DNA from: an uncultured Paracoccaceae bacterium
GTDB taxonomy: Bacteria; Pseudomonadota; Alphaproteobacteria; Rhodobacterales; Rhodobacteraceae
Direction of reading: 5' to 3'
Assembly (NCBI GenBank): GCA_934500835.1
Contig: CAKSTR010000007.1
Span: 124,001 to 188,000, forward strand
Length of the DNA: 64,000 bases
Below the pieces are notes generated by a model. That model was not told where the DNA came from. It worked only from the letters and a program-made list of their open reading frames with translations, and ran no database searches. Positions 35,492 through 43,740 of this stretch are shown here, piece by piece; within the stretch, counting starts at the first letter, position 1; each line of letters begins with the position of its first letter. A program made the translations under genes and the position numbers.

Positions 35492-37180
35492 ATGGTGCAG
35501 GCGATTGATCCGGTGACTTTGGCGGTGATCCAGGCCGGCTTGCAGCAGGTCTGCGACGAGATGGACCTGACCTTTTCGCGCGCGGCGTTCTCGCCGGTGA
35601 TCGCGGAGGCCGATGACCGGTCGGACGGGATCTATTCGGCGGCGGACGGATCGCTGATCGCGCAGGGGTCGAAAGGATTGCCGGTGTTCGTCGGCGTCAT
35701 GCAGTTCTCGACCCGGACGCTGGTGGAGCGGATCGCATCGGGCGTGACGGCGGCGCCGGAGCCGGGGGATATCTACATCGTCAACGATCCTTATCTGGGC
35801 GGCACCCATCTGATGGATGTCCGCTTTGCCATGCCGGTCTGGCGGGAGGGGCGGATCTGGTGCTGGCTGTCGAACACCGGGCATTGGCCGGACACCGGGG
35901 GGATGGTGCCCGGCGGGTTTTCGGCCTCGGCCATCTCGGCCGAGCAGGAGGGGCTGCGGCTGCCGCCGGTGAAGCTGTTCAAGAAGGGCGCGCTGGATGC
36001 CGAGATCTGGGCGATCATCCAGTCCAACATAAGGGTGGCGGATCAGCGGATCGGCGATGTGAAGGCGCAGGCCTCGGCCTTGATGGTGGGGGCCGAGCGG
36101 CTGGCGCAGCTTCTGGACCGTTACGGCGATGCGGTGGTGGCGGAGGCCATCGCGCGGATGCGGGATCTGGCGGCGCGGCAGATGCGGGCGATGATCGGGC
36201 TGATCCCCGAGGGCAGCTATCGCGCGCGGGCCTATATCGATTCCGACGGCGTGGTGAACGCGCCTTTGGTGATTGCGCTGGAGGTGACGCGGAGGGGCGG
36301 CGGGCTGGTCTTCGATTTCGGGGGTTCCTCGGCGCCCTGCATGGGGCCGATGAATTCGGTCCGGGCGACCACGCTGTCGTCAGTCTATCTGGCGATGCGG
36401 CATATCTTCCCGGATGTGCCGATTTCGGCCGGGGCGTTCGAGCCTTTGCAGGTCATCGGGATCGAAGGCACGTTTCTTGACGCGGCCTATCCGCGCCCGG
36501 TGTCGGGCTGCGCGGCCGAGGTCAGCCAGCGGATTGCGGAAGCGGTGTTTGCTGCATTGGTGCAGGCGATCCCCGACCGGGTGACGGCGGCGCCGGCGGG
36601 GACCAGCGGCAACTTTGGCCTTGGCGGGACGGACCCGGAAAGCGGGGCGGGCTATGTGATGTATCAGATCTCGGGCGGGGGTTACGGCGGGTTCCGGGGC
36701 GGCGACGGAATAGCGAACGGCTGTTCGACGATCGGGATTTCCAAGGCGCCGCCGGTCGAGATCATGGAGCAGAAGTTCCCGGTCCTGTACCGCCGCTATG
36801 CGCTGCATGAAGGATCCGGCGGCGCGGGGGAGTTCCGCGGCGGCTTTGGCCTGGACTACGAGATCGAACTCTTGCGCGGCGAGGCGCGGGCCTCTTTCGT
36901 GATGGATCACGGCCGGGTCGGGCCGCAGGGGGCACTTGGCGGCGGGGAGGGCGCGGTGAACCGGGTCGAGGTGCATCGCGGCGGCGGGGTTCTGGTGCCC
37001 GAGCATCTGTCGAAGGCGCAGGACATTGCGCTGGCGCCCGGCGACAGGGTGCGGGTGCGCACGCCGGGCGGCGGCGGCTATGGCGACCCAGCGGCGCGCG
37101 ATCCGGCGGCGGTGGCCGAGGATGTCCGGCTGGGGCGCTACACCGCAGCGGCGGCGGCGCGGCTTTGGCCGGGGCGGTGA
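35492..37180 (+). CDS. hyuB: Hydantoinase/oxoprolinase family subunit B
   Basis: A 562-residue protein, partner of HyuA. Motifs are IDPVTLAVIQAGLQQVCDEMDLTF at the start, IYIVNDPYLGGTHLMDV near residue 92, LSNTGHWPDTGG with likely metal-binding His, and GSGGAGEFRGGFGLDYEIELL near the C-terminus, as in HyuB/AcxA-type subunits. The ATG at 35492 is set by the repeat element that ends just before it. It is the last enzyme gene of the co-directional array. Confidence 0.88.
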   Translation: MVQAIDPVTLAVIQAGLQQVCDEMDLTFSRAAFSPVIAEADDRSDGIYSAADGSLIAQGSKGLPVFVGVMQFSTRTLVERIASGVTAAPEPGDIYIVNDPYLGGTHLMDVRFAMPVWREGRIWCWLSNTGHWPDTGGMVPGGFSASAISAEQEGLRLPPVKLFKKGALDAEIWAIIQSNIRVADQRIGDVKAQASALMVGAERLAQLLDRYGDAVVAEAIARMRDLAARQMRAMIGLIPEGSYRARAYIDSDGVVNAPLVIALEVTRRGGGLVFDFGGSSAPCMGPMNSVRATTLSSVYLAMRHIFPDVPISAGAFEPLQVIGIEGTFLDAAYPRPVSGCAAEVSQRIAEAVFAALVQAIPDRVTAAPAGTSGNFGLGGTDPESGAGYVMYQISGGGYGGFRGGDGIANGCSTIGISKAPPVEIMEQKFPVLYRRYALHEGSGGAGEFRGGFGLDYEIELLRGEARASFVMDHGRVGPQGALGGGEGAVNRVEVHRGGGVLVPEHLSKAQDIALAPGDRVRVRTPGGGGYGDPAARDPAAVAEDVRLGRYTAAAAARLWPGR

Positions 37181-37198
37181 GCGGCGGGGCGGCGGTCC

Positions 37199-37217
37199 GA
37201 TCTTTCGTCGAAAAATC
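37199..37217. terminator. AT-rich hairpin between convergent hyuB and tautomerase genes
   Basis: GATCTTTCG and CGAAAAATC pair with one mismatch in the 42-base gap between hyuB and the opposing tautomerase gene. It could serve either strand. A related hairpin is at 4561-4579. Confidence 0.35.
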
Positions 37218-37222
37218 GTGCC

Positions 37223-37615
37223 CTAGCGGCGGGCCGCGCGCAGCCTTGGGTGGATGGTGTTTGTCTTCCAGCTGAGCGCGGGGTCGTTCTCGACGATGTC
37301 GAGGGAGAGGGCGAAGTAGGGTTCGGCCAGCCGGGCGGCGAAATGCCCCTCGGCCGTGGCCATCACCGCTTTGCCGAGACGGGATTTGTCCTCGGGGCTG
37401 CGCCCCGCGCCGATGCGCAGCACAAGGGCGGCGAAGGCGTTCTGCGGCAGCAGGTCGGCCACGGCATAATGCGGGCAGGGCAGGGCGCGGACGCGCACGG
37501 CACCTTCCTCGAAGAGGCCGGTCGCGAGGAGCGCCTCGCGCAGTGTCAGGCAAAGGCCCGGCAGGTCGCCGGTGGCTTCCAGATTGGCCGAGTATTCGAT
37601 GGTCAGATGCGGCAT
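37223..37615 (-). CDS. 5-carboxymethyl-2-hydroxymuconate isomerase-like tautomerase
   Basis: A 130-residue protein of the CHMI group in the tautomerase superfamily. Pro2 (the catalytic Pro1 after Met removal) is followed by HLTIEYSANLE, the family start. CPHYAVADL, AFAALVLRIGAGRS and LSLDIVENDPALSWKTNTIHPRL are CHMI-like. In homoprotocatechuate degradation this enzyme isomerises a hydroxymuconate ring-cleavage product; the rest of that pathway is not in the window. It is divergent from an HpaR-like gene. It may instead serve the neighbouring heterocycle array. Confidence 0.83.
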   Translation of the reverse strand: MPHLTIEYSANLEATGDLPGLCLTLREALLATGLFEEGAVRVRALPCPHYAVADLLPQNAFAALVLRIGAGRSPEDKSRLGKAVMATAEGHFAARLAEPYFALSLDIVENDPALSWKTNTIHPRLRAARR

Positions 37616-37657
37616 GGTCTTCTCCTGCGGCCCAGATGGCCGGGGCGGGCGGCAAAG

Positions 37658-37670
37658 GTCAACCGGTGAC
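37658..37670. promoter_or_regulatory. Possible operator between tautomerase and hpaR-like genes
   Basis: GTCAACCGGTGAC has symmetric ends (GTCA/TGAC) and lies in the 89-base divergent gap. It is a modest palindrome and only a candidate MarR site. Confidence 0.3.
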
Positions 37671-37704
37671 TTGCCAAGCCCGGCGATCACGGGCAGGAGA
37701 GGGC

Positions 37705-38154
37705 ATGTCCAGCGATCCCATCGGCCCCAGATCGATCCGCGCGGCACTGCCCATGGCGCTTTTGCGCGCGCGTGAGGCGGTGATGGCGCGGTTCCGGCCG
37801 ATTCTGGATGCCCATGGCATCAACGAGCAGCAATGGCGGGTGATCCGGGTGCTGGCCGAGGCGGGCAGTCTGGATGCGACAGAGCTTGCCGCGCGCGCCA
37901 ATATCCTTGCCCCCAGTCTGACCCGGATGATCCGCACGCTGGACGAGCGCGGCCTTCTGGTCCGGGGCCGGGATGCGGACGACGGCCGCCGGGTGATCCT
38001 GACCATCACCCCGCCGGGCCGCGCGCTGATCGAGGCGGTGACGCCGGCCGCCACAGCCGCCTATGCCCGGATCGACAACGATTTCGGCCCGGCGCGGGTC
38101 GCCGAGCTGATTGCGCTTCTGGAGGCGCTGTCGGAGCTTCCGCCCGAAGGATAG
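37705..38154 (+). CDS. hpaR: MarR-family regulator (HpaR-like)
   Basis: A 149-residue winged-helix regulator. RSIRAALPMALLRAREAVMARFRPIL at the N-terminus, INEQQWRVIRVLAEAG, and ILAPSLTRMIRTLDERGLLVRGRDADDGRR are close to the HpaR (homoprotocatechuate operon regulator) pattern. It is divergent from the CHMI-like gene, the usual hpa-type arrangement, so it probably controls it. ATG 37705 has an AGGAGAGGG upstream. Confidence 0.82.
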   Translation: MSSDPIGPRSIRAALPMALLRAREAVMARFRPILDAHGINEQQWRVIRVLAEAGSLDATELAARANILAPSLTRMIRTLDERGLLVRGRDADDGRRVILTITPPGRALIEAVTPAATAAYARIDNDFGPARVAELIALLEALSELPPEG

Positions 38155-38195
38155 TGCCTTTGGCTGGCGGCTGGAGGGGTTTTGCACCCCCCCAC

Positions 38196-38270
38196 GCGAC
38201 CATGGGTTGCTTGAACCAATGGCGCAAACCATGGTCGCATCCCCGCAGGATATTTGAGCCAAGATGAAGG
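38196..38270. repeat. Bidirectional hairpin and GGATATTT repeat
   Basis: Arms 38196-38210 (GCGACCATGGGTTGC) and 38224-38238 match at 14 of 15 positions around a 13-base loop, between the convergent hpaR-like and RND genes. A CCCCGCAGGATATTT copy of the dispersed repeat follows (38241-38270). It probably ends transcription in both directions. Confidence 0.6.
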
Positions 38271-38280
38271 CGGCAGCCGG

Positions 38281-41200
38281 TCATTCGGCGACCAGCGCCG
38301 CGCGGGACGGGCCCCCGGCCTCCAGCGCCGAGACCCGGGCCGCCACCTGCGCCAGATCCTCGTGGCCCGCATCGATGCGTTCGGCCAGGACATGGGCCGG
38401 GGGCTCTTCGGGTTCGGCTTCCTTCGGGCCGATGATCCGGCCGAAGACCAGACCCATCACGCGCGAGAGGTCGTCCATGATGAGGTAGAAGGACGGAACC
38501 ACCACCAGGCTGAGCACGGTCGAGACGATGATCCCGCCCATCACCGCGATGGCCATGGGGGCGCGGAACGACCCGCCCTCGCCAACGCCGAGGGCCGAGG
38601 GCAGCATGCCCGCCGACATGGCGATGGAGGTCATGACAATGGGCTGCGCACGCTTGTGGCCGGCCTCGATCACGGCTGCGATCCGGCCCATTCCGCGGGC
38701 GCGCATCTCGATGGCGAAGTCGATCAGCAGGATCGCGTTCTTTGCCACGATCCCCATCAGCATCAGCATCCCGATCATCACCGGCATCGACAGCGAGTTG
38801 CGCGTGATGATCAGCGCCGCTGCCACCCCGCCGATGGAGAGCAGCAGCGAGAAGACGATGGTGACCGGCTGCAGCACCGAATGGAACAGCAGGATCAGCA
38901 CGAACATCATCAGGATGACGCCCAGCATCATGGCATTGCCGAAGCTTTGATTCAGTTCGGCCTCGATCTCGGCATCGCCGGCAAGGGCGATCTGGACACC
39001 CGCGGGCAGATCAAGGTTCCTGACGATCTCCTGAAACCGTTCGGAGGCCTGGCCGACCACGATGCCGGGGGCGAGGTCGGCGCCAAGGGTGGCGACGCGC
39101 TGGCGGTTGAGGCGTTTCACCACCGATGGCCCTTCGGCCAGTTCCACGCGGGCCACGGCGGCCAGCGGTACCGCGTTGCCGCTGGCCGTGGGCACCTTCA
39201 GGGCCGAGATGCGGGCGATGTCGCCGCGCGCCTGCCGGTTCAGCTGCACCCGGATCGGCACCAGCCGGTTGTCGATGGAAAGCTTGCCAAGGGCGGCATC
39301 GACATCGCCGATGGTCGCCACCCGCACCGTGGCCGCGATGGCGGCCGAGGTAACGCCCATCCGCGCGGCCTCTTCGACCAGCGGGGTGATGTGGATCTCC
39401 GGGCGGGGCAGGGCGCTTTCGGTCGAGACGTTCTGCAGCATCGGCTCGTCGCGCACGGCGACCTCGATCATCTGCACCGCCTTGTTCAGCGCCTCTTCGT
39501 CATTCGACAGGATGTTGTAGGAGAAGGCGCGCCCGCCCGGCCCCGGTCCGCCCAGCTTGAAGGCGCGGATGTCGGGGACGGTGGCGAGGCGGGCGAAGAT
39601 CTCTTCCTCGATGTCGACCTGCGGGCGGATGCGGCCGTTGTGCGGGGCGTCGGGCAGGCTTGTGCCGATCAGCGGCAGCGCCTGGCCAAGGTCGGAAAGC
39701 TTGCGCAGCAGGCCATTGTCCAGCCGGTCGAGGATGACCGTGACCGAGGCGCGGCGGATGTCCCGATCACCAAGCGGAGAGGAGCCGCCGACCACGATGA
39801 CGCGGTTGATGCCCTCGATGCCCAGAATGGCCTGACGCATCGCCTCGGTCGTGGCCTCGGTATCGGCCAGCGACGAGCCGGCGGGCAGTTCGACCGAGAT
39901 GGCGACGCGGCTTTCATCCTCGGGCGGGAAAAGGCCGCCGGGCACCTGCAGCATCAGGATGACCGAGACGATCACCACGCCGATGGCGGCCAGGACGGTG
40001 AAGTAATAGGCGTTGATGAAATGCACCGGTGCCCGCAGGATGCGGAACACCAGCGCCAGCAAGAGCCCGGTGATCGCCAGCGGGATGTTGACGATCCATG
40101 CAACAAAGCGGACCAGCGCGAAGGGCAGCTCTCCGGGCCAGGTCCAGAGGATGCGCAGGCTTTGCCATTCGGGCACAAACCGGTTCAGCCCGATCAGGCG
40201 CAGCGGATTGGGCCAATGCGGCCGGGTCGTCGCGGTGAAGCGGACGGCATGCATGTAGCCGCGCATGAAAAGCCCGTCCCGATGATCGTCATGGCCGGCG
40301 GCATCCTTGGCCCGCATCAGGTAGGCGGCCATCATCGGGGTGATGAGGCGGGCAACCAGCAGCGAGAAGAGGACGGCAATGGCGACGGTCAGGCCGAACT
40401 GGCGGAAATACTGGCCCGGGATGCCGGGCATGAAGCTGACCGGCACGAAGACAGCCACGATGGTAGAGGTGGTGGCGATCACGGCAAGGCCGATCTCGTC
40501 CGCGGCTTCGATGGCGGCACGGTAGGGGGTCTTGCCCATCCGCATGTGGCGGCTGATGTTCTCGATTTCCACAATCGCATCATCGACAAGGATGCCGGTC
40601 GCCAGTGTCAGCGCAAGGAAGCTGACAAGGTTCAGAGAGAAGCCCAGCATCTCCATCAGCCAGAAGGTCGGCACGGCGGAAAGGGGCAGGGCGACGGCGG
40701 CGATCAGTGTGGCGCGCCAGTTGCGCAGGAAGGCCAGCACGACCAGAACGGCAAGGGCGGCCCCCTCGATCAAGGTGTGGATCGCGGATTCATAGTTGCC
40801 ATGGGTGTAATAGACCTGGTCGTCGATCATCTCGATCTGGACTTCGGGATGATCGGCCTGCACCTTGGCCAGCTGTTCATGGGTCAGTTCGGCGACCGAG
40901 ACCTCGGACGCGCCCTTGGCGCGGAACACAAGGAACGAGACGCCGGGACTGCCGTCGATGGTGGTGAAGCTTTGCAGCTCCTTGTAGCTGTCGACCACAT
41001 CGCCAAGGTCCGACAGCCGCACCTGCCGGCCCGAGGGCAGGGCGATGGTGGTGGCCGCCAGGTCCTCGACCGAACCCTTGTCGCCCAGGGTCCGGATGAC
41101 CTGCTTGCCCGCGCCAAGTTCCATCTGGCCGGAGCCGAGGTTGACGTTGGTCTGCGCGATCTGGGCCGAGACCTGTTGGGCGGTGACGCCGAAGGCGGCC

Positions 41201-41778
41201 AGTTTCACCGGGTCCAGTTCCACCCTTATCTCGCGGTCGGCGCCGCCGACACGGGTGATGCGGCCCACGCCGGGGCGGCCCTGCAGCGCGCGGGTGATGG
41301 TGTCGTCGACGAACCACGACAGTTCCTCGACCGTCATGTCGGGGGCGTTGACGGCGAAGGTCAGGATCGCCTGGCCTTCCACGTCGATCTTGGCCACGAT
41401 GGGGGTGTCCACATCGGCGGGCAGGTCGCCGCGGATGCCGTCAACGGCGTCCTTGACGTCCTGCACGGCCTGCTGGGTCTCGACCTCCATGCGGAATTCG
41501 ATCACCGTGATGGACATCCCGTCGGTGACGGTGGAGGTGACGTTCTTCACCCCGGTCAGCCCGGCGACGGCATCCTCGACCTCCTTGGTGACCTGGCTTT
41601 CCAGTTCCGACGGGGCGGCCCCCGATTGCGCCACCGAGACCGAGACCAGCGGCACGTCGATATTGGGAAAGCGGGTGATCGGCAGGGCGTTGAAGCTTTG
41701 CCAGCCAAGGATCATCAGAAGGAAGAACAGCAGAAGCGGCGCCACCGGGTTGCGGACCGACCAGGCCGAGAAGTTCAT
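38281..41778 (-). CDS. RND efflux pump permease (AcrB/MexB superfamily)
   Basis: An 1165-residue inner-membrane pump with 12 membrane helices in two halves and large periplasmic loops. MNFSAWSVRNPVAPLLLFF is a typical start; NIDVPLVSVSVAQSGAAPSELE, DDAIVEIENISRHM (helix 4 proton-relay Asp pair) and GIVAKNAILLIDFAIEMR are RND signatures. ATG 41778 follows a GAGGAGG. It is the last gene of a tetR-adaptor-pump operon, 10 bases after the adaptor. No outer-membrane TolC-like gene is present, so the channel must be encoded elsewhere. Confidence 0.92.
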   Translation of the reverse strand: MNFSAWSVRNPVAPLLLFFLLMILGWQSFNALPITRFPNIDVPLVSVSVAQSGAAPSELESQVTKEVEDAVAGLTGVKNVTSTVTDGMSITVIEFRMEVETQQAVQDVKDAVDGIRGDLPADVDTPIVAKIDVEGQAILTFAVNAPDMTVEELSWFVDDTITRALQGRPGVGRITRVGGADREIRVELDPVKLAAFGVTAQQVSAQIAQTNVNLGSGQMELGAGKQVIRTLGDKGSVEDLAATTIALPSGRQVRLSDLGDVVDSYKELQSFTTIDGSPGVSFLVFRAKGASEVSVAELTHEQLAKVQADHPEVQIEMIDDQVYYTHGNYESAIHTLIEGAALAVLVVLAFLRNWRATLIAAVALPLSAVPTFWLMEMLGFSLNLVSFLALTLATGILVDDAIVEIENISRHMRMGKTPYRAAIEAADEIGLAVIATTSTIVAVFVPVSFMPGIPGQYFRQFGLTVAIAVLFSLLVARLITPMMAAYLMRAKDAAGHDDHRDGLFMRGYMHAVRFTATTRPHWPNPLRLIGLNRFVPEWQSLRILWTWPGELPFALVRFVAWIVNIPLAITGLLLALVFRILRAPVHFINAYYFTVLAAIGVVIVSVILMLQVPGGLFPPEDESRVAISVELPAGSSLADTEATTEAMRQAILGIEGINRVIVVGGSSPLGDRDIRRASVTVILDRLDNGLLRKLSDLGQALPLIGTSLPDAPHNGRIRPQVDIEEEIFARLATVPDIRAFKLGGPGPGGRAFSYNILSNDEEALNKAVQMIEVAVRDEPMLQNVSTESALPRPEIHITPLVEEAARMGVTSAAIAATVRVATIGDVDAALGKLSIDNRLVPIRVQLNRQARGDIARISALKVPTASGNAVPLAAVARVELAEGPSVVKRLNRQRVATLGADLAPGIVVGQASERFQEIVRNLDLPAGVQIALAGDAEIEAELNQSFGNAMMLGVILMMFVLILLFHSVLQPVTIVFSLLLSIGGVAAALIITRNSLSMPVMIGMLMLMGIVAKNAILLIDFAIEMRARGMGRIAAVIEAGHKRAQPIVMTSIAMSAGMLPSALGVGEGGSFRAPMAIAVMGGIIVSTVLSLVVVPSFYLIMDDLSRVMGLVFGRIIGPKEAEPEEPPAHVLAERIDAGHEDLAQVAARVSALEAGGPSRAALVAE

Positions 41779-41788
41779 CGCACCCTCC

Positions 41789-42973
41789 TCAGTTCGTCGC
41801 CAGCGGAACGGGGTTGATGCGGTCGCCCGGACGCACGAAGGAGGCGGCCTTAACCACCACAAGATCCCCCGCATCCAGCCCCGAGGTGATCTCGACCAGC
41901 CCGCCGTCACGGATGCCGGTGGTGACGGTCACACGTTCGACCGTGCCGTCCCTGACCCGCATCACCGTGCTTTCGCCAGCTTCCGAACCGACGGCCGTTA
42001 CGGGCACCGCCAGCCCGTCGCGGGCGGCAAGGGTGATCTCGGCCTCGACGAACATGCCGGTCAGGAGAACGCCGGGCTGATCGACCGAGATGCGGGCGCG
42101 GCCAAGCCGCGTGGCGATGTCGATGGCGGGCTCGATCAGGCGGACGGTGCCGTCAAGGGGCTGGGTCAGGCCGGCGGCGGTCAGCCGGGCGCGGTCGCCT
42201 TCCTTCAGGCGCGGCAGGTCTGCTTCGGCCAGATCGGCGCGCAACTCAAGTGCGCCGTCGCGTTCCATCACGAACATCGGCAGGCCGGCGGCGGTGGCGA
42301 TGGCGCCAAGGGTGGCATTGCGGGCGGTGATCAGGCCGGCAACCGGGGCCTTCACCTCGGTCCGGGTCAGCTGGAGTTCGACATTGGCCAGTTGCGCCTC
42401 TTGCAGGGCCAGCTGCGCCTTCGCGGCCTCACGCGATTGCCGTGCCACCGTCACGCGCGCGGTGGCGGCGACGGCGTTGGCGTTGGCGGTGTCCGCGGCC
42501 GCCTGGCTGGCCGAGCCCTGCTCGCGCAGCTTGCGCGTGCGTTCGGCGACCCGTGCGGCTTCGGCGGCCGCCGATTCCGCTTCGACCAGCTGGGCCTCGG
42601 CCTGCGCGACGGTTGCCGCGGCGGCGGCATGGGCGGCGATGACCTGCGCCCGCTGCAGGTCCAGCGTGGATTTCGACAGGGTGGCCAGAACCTGACCCTT
42701 GACGACCACATCGCCGACATCGGCCAGCAGGGCCTCGATCGGCTGGCCCTCGATCAGCGGCGCGATCTGCACCTGCTCGACAGGGCCGACCAGGCCAGAG
42801 GCGATGATGCGGTCCTTCAGCGGATGCACCGCGGCCGGCGTGACCGAGATCGCGGGCAGAACCTCGGCCACGGCTTCGGCGGCGGCATCTTCGGCCCGAA
42901 GGGGCAGGGGGGCCAGCAGCAGGGTCAGGCCAAGGGCACAAGCAAGGATCGCAATGGGGGGCTGGGCGCGCAT
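41789..42973 (-). CDS. RND efflux periplasmic adaptor (HlyD/AcrA family)
   Basis: A 394-residue adaptor with a signal peptide (MRAQPPIAILACALGL, cleavage near PLRAE). The first lipoyl half is PLIEGQPIEALLADVGDVVVKGQ, the hairpin is long and Ala-rich (about residues 95-200), and the second lipoyl half is RTEVKAPVAGLITARNATLG. No lipobox Cys is present. It links the adjacent RND pump to an outer-membrane channel. ATG 42973 lies just after the tetR stop codon. Confidence 0.9.
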   Translation of the reverse strand: MRAQPPIAILACALGLTLLLAPLPLRAEDAAAEAVAEVLPAISVTPAAVHPLKDRIIASGLVGPVEQVQIAPLIEGQPIEALLADVGDVVVKGQVLATLSKSTLDLQRAQVIAAHAAAAATVAQAEAQLVEAESAAAEAARVAERTRKLREQGSASQAAADTANANAVAATARVTVARQSREAAKAQLALQEAQLANVELQLTRTEVKAPVAGLITARNATLGAIATAAGLPMFVMERDGALELRADLAEADLPRLKEGDRARLTAAGLTQPLDGTVRLIEPAIDIATRLGRARISVDQPGVLLTGMFVEAEITLAARDGLAVPVTAVGSEAGESTVMRVRDGTVERVTVTTGIRDGGLVEITSGLDAGDLVVVKAASFVRPGDRINPVPLATN

Positions 42974-42975
42974 GG

Positions 42976-43587
42976 TCACTCTCTCGCGGCAGAGATTATG
43001 TCGTTGATCACGTTGTCGATGGTTTTCAGCACCAGTTCCTCGACCTGCGGGTCGGGCTGGCTGGCGTGGCGCATGGCGGCAGCTTTCACCAGAAGGATGA
43101 TGAAGCGCACCTGCACGCAGATCCTGTCCTGCGCGGCCTCGGGCGATACCCCGGCCAGCCTGGCGAAGACCTGCACCAGATTGAACGCCACCACATCCTC
43201 GACCCCGCAGGAGATTTGCGCGACCTCGGGGCGGCGTTGGGCGGCGGCGGTGATCTCGGACCACAGGCGGCCGTGATCGGAACAGGCGTCGCTGATCTTG
43301 TAACGGATCTTCTCGCGGATCAGGGCGAGGGGATCGTCCGAGACCTGGACGGCGGCGAAATCCGCCTCCATCTCGGCCATGTCATAGGCGGCCATGGCGG
43401 CGATGATGGCATCCTTCGAGGGGAAGTAGCGGTAGAAGTTGCCGACGCTCATCCCCGCCGCGCGGGCCAGATCCTGCATGGACGCCCCGTCGAATCCCTT
43501 CTCGGCAAAGGCCGAGCGGATGCGGTTCAGGATGTCGGCGCTGCGGTCGGTCAGGACCGGCAGGGCCGGAGGTTCGGGCATGTTCAT
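42976..43587 (-). CDS. TetR/AcrR-family regulator of the RND operon
   Basis: A 203-residue regulator with helix-turn-helix MQDLARAAGMSVGNFYRYFPSKDAI near residue 36 and a helical ligand domain. It is the first gene of the operon it should control, 2 bases before the adaptor gene. A palindrome (TGAATG-TT-CATTCA) sits 16 bases before the start codon, just after a promoter. Autorepression relieved by pump substrates is the likely mode. Confidence 0.9.
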   Translation of the reverse strand: MNMPEPPALPVLTDRSADILNRIRSAFAEKGFDGASMQDLARAAGMSVGNFYRYFPSKDAIIAAMAAYDMAEMEADFAAVQVSDDPLALIREKIRYKISDACSDHGRLWSEITAAAQRRPEVAQISCGVEDVVAFNLVQVFARLAGVSPEAAQDRICVQVRFIILLVKAAAMRHASQPDPQVEELVLKTIDNVINDIISAARE

Positions 43588-43602
43588 GGGGTGTTCTTGG
43601 AA

Positions 43603-43645
43603 TGAATGTTCATTCAGCCTTTAGATGAAGCCTCGAAGAGGTCAA
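43603..43645 (-). promoter_or_regulatory. Promoter and TetR operator of the RND efflux operon
   Basis: On the minus strand, TTGACC (43645-43640), a 16-base spacer and TAAAGG (43623-43618) form a promoter; TCTAAA is an overlapping alternative. The palindrome TGAATG-TT-CATTCA (43603-43616) follows directly and would block the start of transcription. Confidence 0.6.
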
Positions 43646-43740
43646 GCATATTTGCGGGTCTTGTCTGAAATGCCGCAGGCTCCCTTGGCTTTTGCGCGCA
43701 TTTCGCGCAATCAGGCGGCAGAAATCAGCGGATAAGGGCG

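Noticed and set aside
32642..35884. Open frame of about 1080 codons opposite hyuA
   Set aside because: Shadow of a GC-rich gene. HyuA motifs are intact on the plus strand.
38254..41817. Open frame of about 1187 codons opposite the RND pump gene
   Set aside because: The RND pump on the other strand has complete family motifs. The opposing frame is Gly/His/Asp-rich shadow sequence.
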